This document shows positions 53,843-62,540 of a stretch of DNA of 64,000 nucleotides, one piece after another (within the stretch, counting starts at the first letter, position 1; each line of letters begins with the position of its first letter). The stretch spans positions 248,001-312,000 of the forward strand of contig NZ_JACWFE010000024.1 of assembly GCF_019749375.1 (NCBI RefSeq), given 5' to 3'. This DNA is from Bacillus sp. S/N-304-OC-R1. Lineage in GTDB: Bacteria; Bacillota; Bacilli; Bacillales; Cytobacillaceae. Both the position numbers and the translations under genes were made by a program. The notes below the pieces were generated by a model. That model ran no database searches. It had not been told where the DNA came from and saw nothing but the letters and a program-made list of their open reading frames with translations.

Positions 53843-54481
53843 TTAACGGTATTGTACTTCACAGCGATAAATACGATTTCCTCTACTCGAGAATTTCTCT
53901 TCGTATTCAGTCATGATATTTCCTTCAAACCCACTATTATGAAGGTCTAAACTAACATCCTTTAAGAGCAGTCCGTATTCAGAGAAGCTCATGAGCGAGA
54001 ATTCGAAAAGACCTTGGTTATCAGTTTTAAAATGGATTTCACCATTTTTCACTAGAATATTTTCATAATTTTTTAAGAAGGTTTTATATGTTAATCTTCT
54101 TTTAGCATGACGAGTCTTTGGCCAAGGATCAGAGAAATTCAAATACACTCGATCGACTTCACCCTTCTCGAAAAATTCAGCAAGATCTGCCGCATTTACA
54201 TTCATTAGTTTTATATTTGTTAATTCATCCTCAATAATTTTATCAAGAGCTGTTACAATGACACTGTCTTGTAATTCAATTCCTATATAGTTGATATCTG
54301 GGTTAGCCTTTGCCATCCCTGTAATGAAACGGCCTTTTCCTGTGCCAATTTCTATATGAAGTGGCTGTTTCTTTTCAAATGCCTCATGCCATCTTCCTTT
54401 ATTTTGTTCTGGGGCAGCTATGACATATTGAGGGTATTGGTTCAGTTTCTCTTTTGCCCACGGTTTATTTCTTTGTCTCAT
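53843..54481 (-). CDS. trmB: tRNA (guanine-N7-)-methyltransferase TrmB
   Basis: Methylates G46 in the variable loop of tRNA using S-adenosylmethionine. The 212 residues have the SAM-binding motif [17 protein letters not shown] (about 43-59), [11 protein letters not shown], and the family-specific [22 protein letters not shown]. Location next to ytnP and ytzH/ytmP is as in B. subtilis ytmQ. Confidence 0.95.
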   Translation of the reverse strand: MRQRNKPWAKEKLNQYPQYVIAAPEQNKGRWHEAFEKKQPLHIEIGTGKGRFITGMAKANPDINYIGIELQDSVIVTALDKIIEDELTNIKLMNVNAADLAEFFEKGEVDRVYLNFSDPWPKTRHAKRRLTYKTFLKNYENILVKNGEIHFKTDNQGLFEFSLMSFSEYGLLLKDVSLDLHNSGFEGNIMTEYEEKFSSRGNRIYRCEVQYR

Positions 54482-54682
54482 ATAGACACTCCTATTAAAT
54501 AATATCGTTCAAACCATAACATTGATTTATTAATGGTGCAACATGAAAATAAACATCTTAGGTGATGCTGTATTCTATTTAGAATATATCAGTCCATGTA
54601 TAAATAAAAAAGGGAATTCACAATCTAACAGTGAATTCCTTTGTATTCATCCAGCCGTTCATATAAGCAGGGAGGGATCAAG

Positions 54683-54961
54683 TTGCCAATAAGTCAGCAG
54701 GATAAAATGAATTTATTAAAAGATATATTAAACAATCATCAGTTGGATTGCTGTGGATCAGTTTCTGAATGTGAACAATTAAAAAGGCTTGTCAAATCAT
54801 TAATGATGCAGCCCGATTTAGATCAGCATGCTCAAACGGTATTAGAAGAAATTTATCATTACAGTCAGCTAGGAAGCCAGTCCGCTCAATTAGATAATCA
54901 CATAGAAAATCATCAATCTGAGCTTTCACAATGGGTAAATGAAATTGATCAATTCTCGTAA
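54683..54961 (+). CDS. ytzH: YtzH-like small protein
   Basis: Small conserved protein of unknown function. TTG 54683 is chosen because GGGAGGG stands 7 bases upstream; the product is 92 residues, the same length as B. subtilis YtzH. It is soluble and helical, with CC in LDCCGSVSECEQLKRL (three cysteines). Its 3' end overlaps convergent ytmP by 13 bp, so the two transcripts are antisense over their ends. Confidence 0.82.
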   Translation: MPISQQDKMNLLKDILNNHQLDCCGSVSECEQLKRLVKSLMMQPDLDQHAQTVLEEIYHYSQLGSQSAQLDNHIENHQSELSQWVNEIDQFS

Positions 54962-55731
54962 ATGTCTGTTAAAAATTGAAGCCATTTCTCCATTTCCTTA
55001 AAACGGTGTTTATTTTTATGCCATTGAATGGATGTAAGTGTTTGTGCAATTGCGTACCATTTCATTCTTAGAAGTAAGTTGTCATTTAAAACCCGTCCAT
55101 ATCGGCTGACCCAATTTGACCATTCATTTTTAGGAATATACCAGTATAAAAGCATGCCTAAATCAATAGCAGGATCTGCAATCATGGCACCGTCCCAATC
55201 AATTAAATACAACTGGTTGTTTTCTGTAAGCAGCCAGTTGTTATGATTAACGTCACAATGACACACAGTCTTTTCATCGCATTGAATATTCATTAACTCT
55301 TTTCTGAGATATTCCATAGATGCTATGACCGTTTTATTCTTCCTAAGCTCCGCATCGATTCTCTCTTCAATCAGACGCAGAAACATATTTGGATAAAGCG
55401 GAGATTTGCCTAGTCTTTTTAACATGCCAAGCAAGGGCTTTGAACTATGAATTTTCTTTAGCAATTTTGCTACGCGTTCATTGTTCATTTCAGCCTGTTT
55501 AAGCTCTCTGCCATTCATCCATTGCTGGGCAGTGATGACATCACCATTTTCAAGCCTTTTCGTCCATATAAGCTTAGGAACAATTCCCTCTGCTGATAAT
55601 ACCGCTAGAAAGGGCGACGAGTTCCTTTTGAGGAATAAACTCTGCTCTTCATGCTTCGCAAAAAAAGCCTTCCCTGTTGCACCTCCAGCAGGGACGATCT
55701 CCCAGTCTTGTCCAAATAAGTGTTCCAACAT
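54949..55731 (-). CDS. ytmP: YtmP, aminoglycoside phosphotransferase-fold kinase
   Basis: Small-molecule kinase of the APH/choline-kinase superfamily; substrate unknown. The 260 residues have the catalytic loop VCHCDVNHNNWLL (the usual HGD is HCD here), the metal-binding DWDGAMIADPAIDLGML and an N-terminal PAGGATGKAFF nucleotide loop. Convergent with ytzH, 13-bp overlap. In B. subtilis pullulanase amyX follows; it is missing here, and a 440-bp non-coding stretch takes its place. Confidence 0.88.
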   Translation of the reverse strand: MLEHLFGQDWEIVPAGGATGKAFFAKHEEQSLFLKRNSSPFLAVLSAEGIVPKLIWTKRLENGDVITAQQWMNGRELKQAEMNNERVAKLLKKIHSSKPLLGMLKRLGKSPLYPNMFLRLIEERIDAELRKNKTVIASMEYLRKELMNIQCDEKTVCHCDVNHNNWLLTENNQLYLIDWDGAMIADPAIDLGMLLYWYIPKNEWSNWVSRYGRVLNDNLLLRMKWYAIAQTLTSIQWHKNKHRFKEMEKWLQFLTDIYEN

Positions 55732-55783
55732 TGTTCACCTGCAATTTAGTAAGCCATTTATGCAAATAGCTAATATAGAAAAG

Positions 55784-56005
55784 CTAAAAGCGCCACATCC
55801 AAGGAATGATGACATTTGCTAAAACACCTGAAGCTAGCTGCTTTAAGCTAAACATAAAAAAGCATAAGCCCATCATGATGATCATACATAAAGGCTACCA
55901 ACTGCTTTTAATGAAAATAATCCCTACTGCTGATATAAGAAATAGAAGGCGGACTAAACAGCAAGCCCGCCATTACGAATATACAAAAATAAAGGAAATA
56001 CTCAT
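55784..56005 (-). pseudogene. Possible decayed small hydrophobic protein gene
   Basis: Reading the minus strand from ATG 56005, one frame of 74 codons shows hydrophobic, membrane-like sequence (LVRLLFLISAVGIIFIKSSW, and MIIMMGLCFFMFSLKQLASG) interrupted by two in-frame stops. It could be the remnant of a small membrane protein. A coincidence in AT-rich DNA is also possible. Confidence 0.25.
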
Positions 56006-56021
56006 TTTACTAATTATTATA

Positions 56022-56060
56022 AGAAAAAAAAGCTATTGAATCACATGTCCCCCAATAGCT
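56022..56060 (-). terminator. Terminator of the ytlPQR group
   Basis: CAATAGCT / AGCTATTG stem with a long loop, followed by TTTTTTTTC on the minus strand, about 110 bp after ytlR. Confidence 0.6.
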
Positions 56061-56170
56061 ATCTTTTTAAATTTTATCTCTTACTAGGTTTTTTCGTCAA
56101 GTCTATTTATTTCGTTCATAAAACAGTTTTAGTGCAATCAATTAATCTCCTAAACTAGCAACAGAAGACG

Positions 56171-57148
56171 TCACTTTGCCTCATTTGAATTTGTTTCTTC
56201 TCCTTCGTTTACATGACCATTGATGATAACCGGCAAATTCCTATGACTTATGTTAATTTGCACGGGAGTCTTTCCAATATCTTCTCCGTCTGCATGGACA
56301 TGTAGAGGACTATTCGAGTTAATTTGTATACTCCTCCCTGTTAATAAGGAAACCTCCTTAAAACGGGTATGTCCACCCCAAAATACAGTCATAAAAACAA
56401 GCAATAACTTCACTCTAGATAAGTTGTGAACAACAGTTATATTTAGTTTTCCGTCAACTGGAGAAGCTTCAGGTGATATTTTCATTCCACCGCCATAAAA
56501 GGGCTGGTTTGATACTGTTACAAACCAGGCAGAACGGAAATCATAATCAGCGCCGTCAATCCTTACATTTATTAGTGATTTTTTATACGTGAACAAATTT
56601 ATCAATAGAAAATAAACATAAACAAATTTGCCAAGTGCTAGTCGGTTTAAAATACGCTTAATTTTCGACTGGTTCACCTGTTTCGAAATTAAAGCATCAA
56701 AGCCTGCACCCATATTATTGATAAAAAAGAGGTTTTCCTCCTGTTTATTCATTATTATACCAGTATCAACGAAAGTAATTTGTTCCTGATCTAATTGTTG
56801 TAATAGAGCAGTTAGTGCTTGCGTTGGCTTTTTAGAAATACGAAACCCTCTCGAGAAGTCATTACCCGATCCTCCGGGAATAAAAGAAACGATAACATTC
56901 GGAAAAGGGGCAGCACCATTAATTACCTCATGAATGGTGCCATCACCGCCCACTGCTATCATCATGATTTTCTTTCCTTCAGTTTTAACTGCAAGGGATT
57001 GAACAATTTCCTTAGCATGACCCCGATACTCTGTAAAAAAAGCCATGTATGAAATCTCTTTTTCTAGCAGAATGCTTTCAAGCTTTCTCCATACCTTTTT
57101 GCAATAACCGTTTTTCGCTTGGGGATTAATAATAAAGTAAATATTCAT
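56171..57148 (-). CDS. ytlR: Diacylglycerol kinase-type lipid kinase YtlR
   Basis: Predicted lipid kinase of the DagK/YegS family, probably acting on diacylglycerol or a related lipid at the membrane. The 325 residues have the nucleotide-binding motif AVGGDGTIHEVING, the PGGSGNDFSRGF segment and the C-terminal domain with LHVHADGEDIGKTPV. Follows ytlQ by 29 bp. DgkB itself is elsewhere in Bacillus, so YtlR's lipid substrate is unknown. Confidence 0.88.
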   Translation of the reverse strand: MNIYFIINPQAKNGYCKKVWRKLESILLEKEISYMAFFTEYRGHAKEIVQSLAVKTEGKKIMMIAVGGDGTIHEVINGAAPFPNVIVSFIPGGSGNDFSRGFRISKKPTQALTALLQQLDQEQITFVDTGIIMNKQEENLFFINNMGAGFDALISKQVNQSKIKRILNRLALGKFVYVYFLLINLFTYKKSLINVRIDGADYDFRSAWFVTVSNQPFYGGGMKISPEASPVDGKLNITVVHNLSRVKLLLVFMTVFWGGHTRFKEVSLLTGRSIQINSNSPLHVHADGEDIGKTPVQINISHRNLPVIINGHVNEGEETNSNEAK

Positions 57149-57177
57149 ATCATCAGCCTTTTCATGACATTGAAATA

Positions 57178-58173
57178 TTAATCCTCATCTGATAGCTCCC
57201 ATTCGAGCCTTCTAATCGATGTTGTTTGGCAATATTGAAGCAACGCCTGAGCTCCTTTGAGCTGGTTATGTTTTAATGGGGAACGAAGACCTCTCATATT
57301 ATTAAACCATTCTTCGTAATTTCTTTTTTCAATGAGCTGGACATCAAAAGGAACTGCTGGAAAATCAATATATCCATTACGACATAGTACAGCCTTGTAG
57401 ATGGGCAAATCAACTTCATTTAACTGAAAAATTTGCTGAACAATTTTCCCTGTTCGATTTAATGCAAGAATCGGATTTAATATTTTTTTCTCCGGTCCTT
57501 TACCGCGTTTAATCCAGAACCGCTCTTTTGATCCAATAAACACAGCAAGGTCCTCTTCCTCCAAAAAGCTAATACACCAAACCCCTGTTGGGCTGACAAT
57601 GATTGTTTCGAGTTCCACCGGTGCTTTTTTTAATAAAAATAGCGGATGATATAGAACTAAAAATGTATCAGGGAATCTCTGAAGAAAGAACTTTAGTTTC
57701 TCATCGTAATAAAATCTTTTCTCTATGAAGGATTTTTCAGTCAAAGTTGAGCTCGCCCATTTCATTTGAAAGCGAAAAATCTGATCAAGAAACTGATATT
57801 TTAATTCCTCTAACGTATCCGGACGGTAGGAAAAGCTTGTTTGAAAATCAAAATTTTCCTCTTCAGCATCTTTTTCATCATCCATGCCATCCTCATCAAT
57901 TTCAAACAATTCATCATCATTCGATTCTGTTTTGCCAAACTTCAGGAACCCTTTTAATTTATCGATAAAAGGCTGCTTAGTATCTTCAAGCCAATCGTTC
58001 GGATCCTGCTGCGCTTGAAACGGATCTTGAAAAACGGTGGAATCATCGTTCTCCCAAGCTGTTTTTAACTTACTCCATTGCTGCTTTTTAAGTCTGACAT
58101 AACGTGAAGGATATAAATAAATATTTTGTTCATAACGTGAAACATAATCCTGTAATTTTATTAACTGTCCCAT
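57178..58173 (-). CDS. ytlQ: YtlQ, conserved protein with possible nuclease-related fold
   Basis: Function unknown. The 331 residues have an acidic low-complexity stretch (about 100-125) and a C-terminal half with strand pattern ETIIVSPTGVWCISFLEEED followed by RFWIKRG and YKAVLCRNGYI, which resembles NERD-type domains; the resemblance is by eye. ATG 58173 (MGQLIKLQDYVSRYEQN) is chosen over the upstream ATG 58236, which lacks any ribosome-binding site. Middle gene of ytlP-ytlQ-ytlR; 84 bp downstream of ytlP. Confidence 0.78.
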   Translation of the reverse strand: MGQLIKLQDYVSRYEQNIYLYPSRYVRLKKQQWSKLKTAWENDDSTVFQDPFQAQQDPNDWLEDTKQPFIDKLKGFLKFGKTESNDDELFEIDEDGMDDEKDAEEENFDFQTSFSYRPDTLEELKYQFLDQIFRFQMKWASSTLTEKSFIEKRFYYDEKLKFFLQRFPDTFLVLYHPLFLLKKAPVELETIIVSPTGVWCISFLEEEDLAVFIGSKERFWIKRGKGPEKKILNPILALNRTGKIVQQIFQLNEVDLPIYKAVLCRNGYIDFPAVPFDVQLIEKRNYEEWFNNMRGLRSPLKHNQLKGAQALLQYCQTTSIRRLEWELSDED

Positions 58174-58257
58174 TAAATATGCCCTGCCTTGTCTTACTCC
58201 TGTGGCCTTATTTTCAATCAAGAAAAATAAGACCATTAAAGTGAATTTATATTTAAA

Positions 58258-58830
58258 TTATTCGCCCTCTAATGGAAAAATGGCTATCTTTTCATATTTA
58301 GGGGTTTTATCTAAATGTGTTTGATATAAAACGACCTCAGATGCTGTAAATTTTAATGGGCAATCCATGAATGGGTTGTTTTCTTCTAACCTACTTGCAT
58401 GCAAAGGAGCACTTCCTGCCCATTTTCTAGCTAATGTGATGTGAGGCTTGAATGGCCTTGTTTCCAATTGAAACCCTGCTTCAGTACATGAAGAAAAAAC
58501 AATATCCCGAATTACTGAAAGCCGCTTCTCTTTGTATGTATCAGCCCAAAATATCCTTGGGGAATCCGGCCTTCCAAATACACCAAGCCCAGTAATCTGG
58601 AGCGGGAAAGATTTTTGATCCTTAATCCCTTCACCCACCAATTTTTGTGCCTTTTGCAGCTTATCATTTGGTGCTGATCCGAGAAAAGCTAAAGTAATAT
58701 GGTAATCTTCATGATGGACCCACCGTTGAAATGAAAGATTCTCTTTTATTATCGAACATTCTTCCTTTAATTTTAGCTTTGTTTCAATTGGTAAACTGAT
58801 CGCAAAGAAAAAATGTGTCTGCTTTTCCAT
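58258..58830 (-). CDS. thpR: RNA 2',3'-cyclic phosphodiesterase ThpR (YtlP)
   Basis: Opens 2',3'-cyclic phosphates on RNA; once called 2'-5' RNA ligase. The roughly 190 residues contain both H-x-T motifs of the 2H family, EDYHITLAFLGS and FKPHITLARKW. ATG 58830 is chosen because GGAGGATCT stands 4-9 bases upstream; the ATG at 58842 contains that site. First gene of the ytlPQR group. Confidence 0.92.
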   Translation of the reverse strand: MEKQTHFFFAISLPIETKLKLKEECSIIKENLSFQRWVHHEDYHITLAFLGSAPNDKLQKAQKLVGEGIKDQKSFPLQITGLGVFGRPDSPRIFWADTYKEKRLSVIRDIVFSSCTEAGFQLETRPFKPHITLARKWAGSAPLHASRLEENNPFMDCPLKFTASEVVLYQTHLDKTPKYEKIAIFPLEGE

Positions 58831-58936
58831 AAGATCCTCCAAATAAAGTTATTTTGAAAAAACTTTCAACCTGCTATGTACTAGTTTACTCAAAACAGAA
58901 GCTTTTGAACAAACTATAGCATAATCACTCATTCAT

Positions 58937-58971
58937 AAAAAAAAAACAGCTAATTCACATTGATTAGCTGT
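58937..58971 (-). terminator. Terminator of the Lon-like protease gene
   Basis: ACAGCTAAT / ATTAGCTGT stem, followed on the minus strand by more than eight T. Confidence 0.82.
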
Positions 58972-58984
58972 CAACATCTTTAAT

Positions 58985-60016
58985 TTATCTTCCTGGAAGT
59001 TTATCCAAATAACGAATGGCTTCTTCCATTGTTTTAACAGGGACAATTTTCATTTTGTAGCCCCTCTTCTTCACTTCATCTATAGCATCTTTTTGGTTTG
59101 TGTCTGTAGCTTGTATATCTTGAGGACAGAAAAATATTTCTATCCCCTCTTTATGTGCAGCAATAATTTTGTCACGAATTCCACCGATTTGTCCTACATT
59201 CCCATCCAAATCTATCGTTCCAGTACCTGCAATTTTATACCCTTTTGTTAAATCACCTGGAGTAAGCTGGTTATAAATTTCTAATGAAAACATAAGACCT
59301 GCTGATGGACCTCCAATATCAGATGCCTTTATATCCACTTTTCGGTCAGTCGCGATGGAAACTTGATCTTCCAGCATGATGCCAAGCCCAGCTTTATTTG
59401 TACTTTGCTCTAATTCTATCAATTCAACATCGATTAAACTCTCTTTTTTTCCGCGCTTGTAACCGATACTTACTTTGTCTTTTGGCTGTTTATCAGATAA
59501 ATATTTTAATAGGTCAGACCTTACCTTCAAAGGATGTCCATTAATTGATGTAATCACATCTCCTACATGAAGAACCCCTTTAGCTTTCGACTCCCCAAGG
59601 ATACTAGTAATAATGATTCCTTCATCTATTCTATCTGCCCTTTCCCCTGCCGCTTTCATACTAGAACTTATGGCATTCTGCTGAGAGGAATCCATCATAT
59701 GTTTTAACAGACGATCATACTCCTCATCTGATAAATCACCTTTAACTTGCTCAGCCTTACGAATTTCTGTATACGGAGCAAAAAGTCCGTAAATTAAGTA
59801 ATAGATATTACTAGCATCTACTGAAAGAATTGTCGTCAGATAAAGACCGCCATCCTCCTCTTTATCACCATTTTCAACGTTCACTCTTGTGGCTAGTTCC
59901 TCTGCTGAACCTGGCTGATAAAGGTAATAAGGGGTTGGAATAATCAATGTTAGGATAATGATTAGCAATAACCCTAATAAAATTCTTGTTCTTTTATGCT
60001 TAAGAGTTACTTTCAT
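58985..60016 (-). CDS. PDZ/Lon-like membrane protease (YlbL/SepM family)
   Basis: Membrane-anchored serine protease. The 343 residues have an N-terminal helix (ILLGLLLIIILTLIIPTPYY), a PDZ domain (about 130-200, SILGESKAKGVLHVGDVITS), and a Lon-type protease domain with the catalytic serine in DIGGPSAGLMFSL and lysine in IGGIRDKIIAA. The YlbL family in B. subtilis includes the DNA-damage checkpoint protease DdcP; whether this is its orthologue or a paralogue is not known. It is preceded by dat on the same strand at 77 bp. Confidence 0.9.
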   Translation of the reverse strand: MKVTLKHKRTRILLGLLLIIILTLIIPTPYYLYQPGSAEELATRVNVENGDKEEDGGLYLTTILSVDASNIYYLIYGLFAPYTEIRKAEQVKGDLSDEEYDRLLKHMMDSSQQNAISSSMKAAGERADRIDEGIIITSILGESKAKGVLHVGDVITSINGHPLKVRSDLLKYLSDKQPKDKVSIGYKRGKKESLIDVELIELEQSTNKAGLGIMLEDQVSIATDRKVDIKASDIGGPSAGLMFSLEIYNQLTPGDLTKGYKIAGTGTIDLDGNVGQIGGIRDKIIAAHKEGIEIFFCPQDIQATDTNQKDAIDEVKKRGYKMKIVPVKTMEEAIRYLDKLPGR

Positions 60017-60061
60017 AGTTTCCCCACTGCTTTCACTTAACTTGATCTATTGTCTTCAAGA

Positions 60062-60089
60062 AGAAGAACCAGCATAAGCTGGTTCTTCT
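60062..60089 (-). repeat. Perfect hairpin between dat and the Lon-like gene
   Basis: AGAAGAACCAGC / GCTGGTTCTTCT are exact arms around a 4-base loop. On the minus strand no T-run follows, so it may be a processing or attenuation structure. Confidence 0.5.
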
Positions 60090-60093
60090 CATA

Positions 60094-60948
60094 TTATAAA
60101 CTGCCGCATTCGTTTTCAATTGCTTTTTCAAATAGTTCTTGTAGCTTTCTTGTTAACGAGCCTGGTTTTCCATTCCCGACTTTTTGATTTTCTATTTCGA
60201 TAATTGGCATAACCTCTACAGTCGTTCCTGACAGAAACACTTCATCTGCTTGTTTTAATTCTTCTAAAGTAAAGGCTCTTTCTTCAACAGGAATATCGTT
60301 TTTACGGCAAAGCTGCAGGACTTTTTGTCTGGTAATTCCATTCAGAATTAGGTTATTGGCTGGATGGGTAATCACTTTTCCATCTTTAATAATAGAAACG
60401 TTTGAAGAACTTCCTTCTGTTACGATTTCCCCTCTATGTTGAATAGCTTCAAAACAGCCAGCTTCTGCTGCCCTTTGCTTCGCCATTAAATTCCCTAATA
60501 GATTAAGACTTTTTATATCGCAAAGCAGCCAGCGAATATCCTCCAGCAATATCGTCTTCACACCGGATTCCATATTCTCTGCTGGTCTGTCAACAGCTTT
60601 TGTATTCGCTACAAACGAATGTGCTACATCTGAACTTGGGAATGCATGATTTCTAGGTGCAACTCCCCTTGAAATTTGCAAATAAATAGTACCAAGTGTA
60701 AGATTATTTTTCTCTATTAACTCAGTAAGCATCGCTTTTAATTCTTGTACAGTATACTTAATTTCCAAGCCAATTTTCTTGCCGCTTTCCATGAGACGTT
60801 CCAAATGTTCTTGGCCAGTAAACATCTTCCCATTGTAAACGCGAATAACTTCGTATACCCCGTCTCCAAACTGATAACCGCGATCCTCAATGTCAACTTT
60901 CGCATCCGAACGACTAATAAATTCTCCATTTACGATGACATACTCCAT
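60094..60948 (-). CDS. dat: D-amino acid aminotransferase
   Basis: PLP enzyme that interconverts D-alanine and D-glutamate with their keto acids, feeding peptidoglycan synthesis. The 284 residues match the fold-type IV family: YVIVNGEFISRSDAKVDIED and RGYQFGDGVYEVIRVYNG at the start, the PLP lysine in CDIKSLNLLGNLMAKQRA, and TEGSSSNVSII. Same-strand neighbours are pepV upstream and the Lon-like gene downstream, as for B. subtilis dat next to ytjP. Confidence 0.93.
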   Translation of the reverse strand: MEYVIVNGEFISRSDAKVDIEDRGYQFGDGVYEVIRVYNGKMFTGQEHLERLMESGKKIGLEIKYTVQELKAMLTELIEKNNLTLGTIYLQISRGVAPRNHAFPSSDVAHSFVANTKAVDRPAENMESGVKTILLEDIRWLLCDIKSLNLLGNLMAKQRAAEAGCFEAIQHRGEIVTEGSSSNVSIIKDGKVITHPANNLILNGITRQKVLQLCRKNDIPVEERAFTLEELKQADEVFLSGTTVEVMPIIEIENQKVGNGKPGSLTRKLQELFEKAIENECGSL

Positions 60949-61014
60949 ATGTGTCGCCTCTCCCCATATTTTCGAATCTAATCACTTTCGGAGCAATCTT
61001 ACCAGAATTTTCAC

Positions 61015-62430
61015 TTATTTGGCAAGTTCAAAAATGGCTTGGGCATAGATTGCTGTTGCCTTTAGCATATCATCAATCTCAATGTATTCATCCTTTTGAT
61101 GAGCGACATCCTCTTTTCCAGGGAATAATGGCCCAAAGGCTACACCTGATTTTAAGGAGCGTGCATATGTTCCACCGCCAATAGATAGCAATTCTGCATT
61201 TGTGCCTGTTTGGTCTTCATATACTTTCTTCAATGTTTGAATTAAGAAATCATTTTCATCCACATGATGCGGCTTGGAATCAGTAAAATTCTCTAATGAA
61301 AAACCTTCTTGTTCTAACAAGCTTTCCAGCTTCTCTTTAGTTTCTTCCATTTTGTTCGTAACTGGGTAACGTAAATTCAATCCAAGACTTCCGCCATCTA
61401 GGTGAGAAAAATGAAGCTTTCCTACATTAATAGTCAGATCTCCTGTAATAGCATCTGAATAGGCAATCCCAAGACTTTTGCCTCGCGAATCTTCCCAGAA
61501 GTATTTAGAAACAAACTTGAAGAACTTTTTTGCTTTATGGTCAATGTTTAATTGAATTAAAAATTCAGCCAAGAAAAGACCGGCATTTTTACCGTGGTTA
61601 GGCTCCATTCCGTGTGCGGAAACTCCTTCGGCCTCTAAAATTAATTCACCATTGTCTATGTAATATTTCCCTTTTAACTCATACTGATTAAGAAAGTTTG
61701 TATACTTTTGGATAATTTCTGTTGATTCATACTGTACGATTAGTGCAGCCTTTGCAAAGTCAGGCACCATATTATATCTTCTGCCTGATTGGAAGTTTAC
61801 TACTTTTACTTGAACATCCTCCTCTTCACTCTCTCTTGTATTTTGAACAATATCAAATCCGGAAATTCCCTTTTCTGCATAAATAATTGGAAAATCAGCA
61901 TCCGGGGCAAACCCCATTGCTGGCATTTCCTCATGTTTAAAATAATGCTCAACACAGCGCCAATCACTTTCTTCGTCTGTTCCAATGATCATTCGAACTC
62001 TCTTATTAAGGGGCAGCCCTAGCTCCTTCACAATTTTCATAGCATAATAAGCAGCCATCGTTGGGCCCTTATCATCAATAGCGCCTCTAGCATATAATTT
62101 TCCATTACGAATTTCCGCCCCGAATGGATCGCTTGACCAGCCATCTCCTTCCGGTACTACATCAACATGGCAAAGAACTCCAACAATCTCTTCCCCTTGT
62201 CCAAATTCCAAATGTCCCGCTAAATTTCCTACGTTTTTTGATGTAAAGCCATCTTTTTCACCAAGCTTTAGCATAAAGTCTAGCGCTTCCTTAACCCCAG
62301 CTCCTAGTGGCGCTTCTTCTATCGCATTATCCTCATCCAATACACTCTTAATTTGCAAAAGCTTTTTCGTATCTTCAAGTAATGCTTCTTTTCTATTTTC
62401 CACTTCTTGCTTCCAATTAATTGTATTCAT
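61015..62430 (-). CDS. pepV: Dipeptidase PepV (YtjP)
   Basis: Zinc-dependent dipeptidase of the M20 family that splits short peptides in the cytoplasm. The 471 residues have the metal motifs VLCHVDVVPEGDGWSSDPF, RGAIDDKGPTMAAYYAM, and GTDEESDWRCVEHYF with the catalytic glutamate, and a lid domain between 190 and 380. ATG 62430 is chosen since AAAGGAGGAG precedes it by 5 bases; a frame extension of 8 codons lacks such a site. Upstream of dat on the same strand. Confidence 0.94.
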   Translation of the reverse strand: MNTINWKQEVENRKEALLEDTKKLLQIKSVLDEDNAIEEAPLGAGVKEALDFMLKLGEKDGFTSKNVGNLAGHLEFGQGEEIVGVLCHVDVVPEGDGWSSDPFGAEIRNGKLYARGAIDDKGPTMAAYYAMKIVKELGLPLNKRVRMIIGTDEESDWRCVEHYFKHEEMPAMGFAPDADFPIIYAEKGISGFDIVQNTRESEEEDVQVKVVNFQSGRRYNMVPDFAKAALIVQYESTEIIQKYTNFLNQYELKGKYYIDNGELILEAEGVSAHGMEPNHGKNAGLFLAEFLIQLNIDHKAKKFFKFVSKYFWEDSRGKSLGIAYSDAITGDLTINVGKLHFSHLDGGSLGLNLRYPVTNKMEETKEKLESLLEQEGFSLENFTDSKPHHVDENDFLIQTLKKVYEDQTGTNAELLSIGGGTYARSLKSGVAFGPLFPGKEDVAHQKDEYIEIDDMLKATAIYAQAIFELAK

Positions 62431-62540
62431 TGTAACTCCTCCTTTAACATCCACTAATCTGTATCTGGTATCACCAATATTTTCTGTCTTATTATAACTC
62501 TCTTTCTTTTAGAAAACACAAACATGACTTTAACACAAAC

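Larger units (their letters stand above)
55732..56170. other. 440-bp gap where B. subtilis has amyX
   Basis: Between ytmP and ytlR. It contains a likely decayed reading frame on the minus strand (55784-56005) and a hairpin terminator for ytlR (AGCTATTG / CAATAGCT, 56031-56060, with TTTTTTTTC on the minus strand). No intact gene was recognised. Confidence 0.55.

Noticed and set aside
55806..56039. 77-residue plus-strand reading frame between ytmP and ytlR
   Set aside because: Basic, low-complexity product, no ribosome-binding site, and opposite to a more protein-like minus-strand frame; not reported as a gene.
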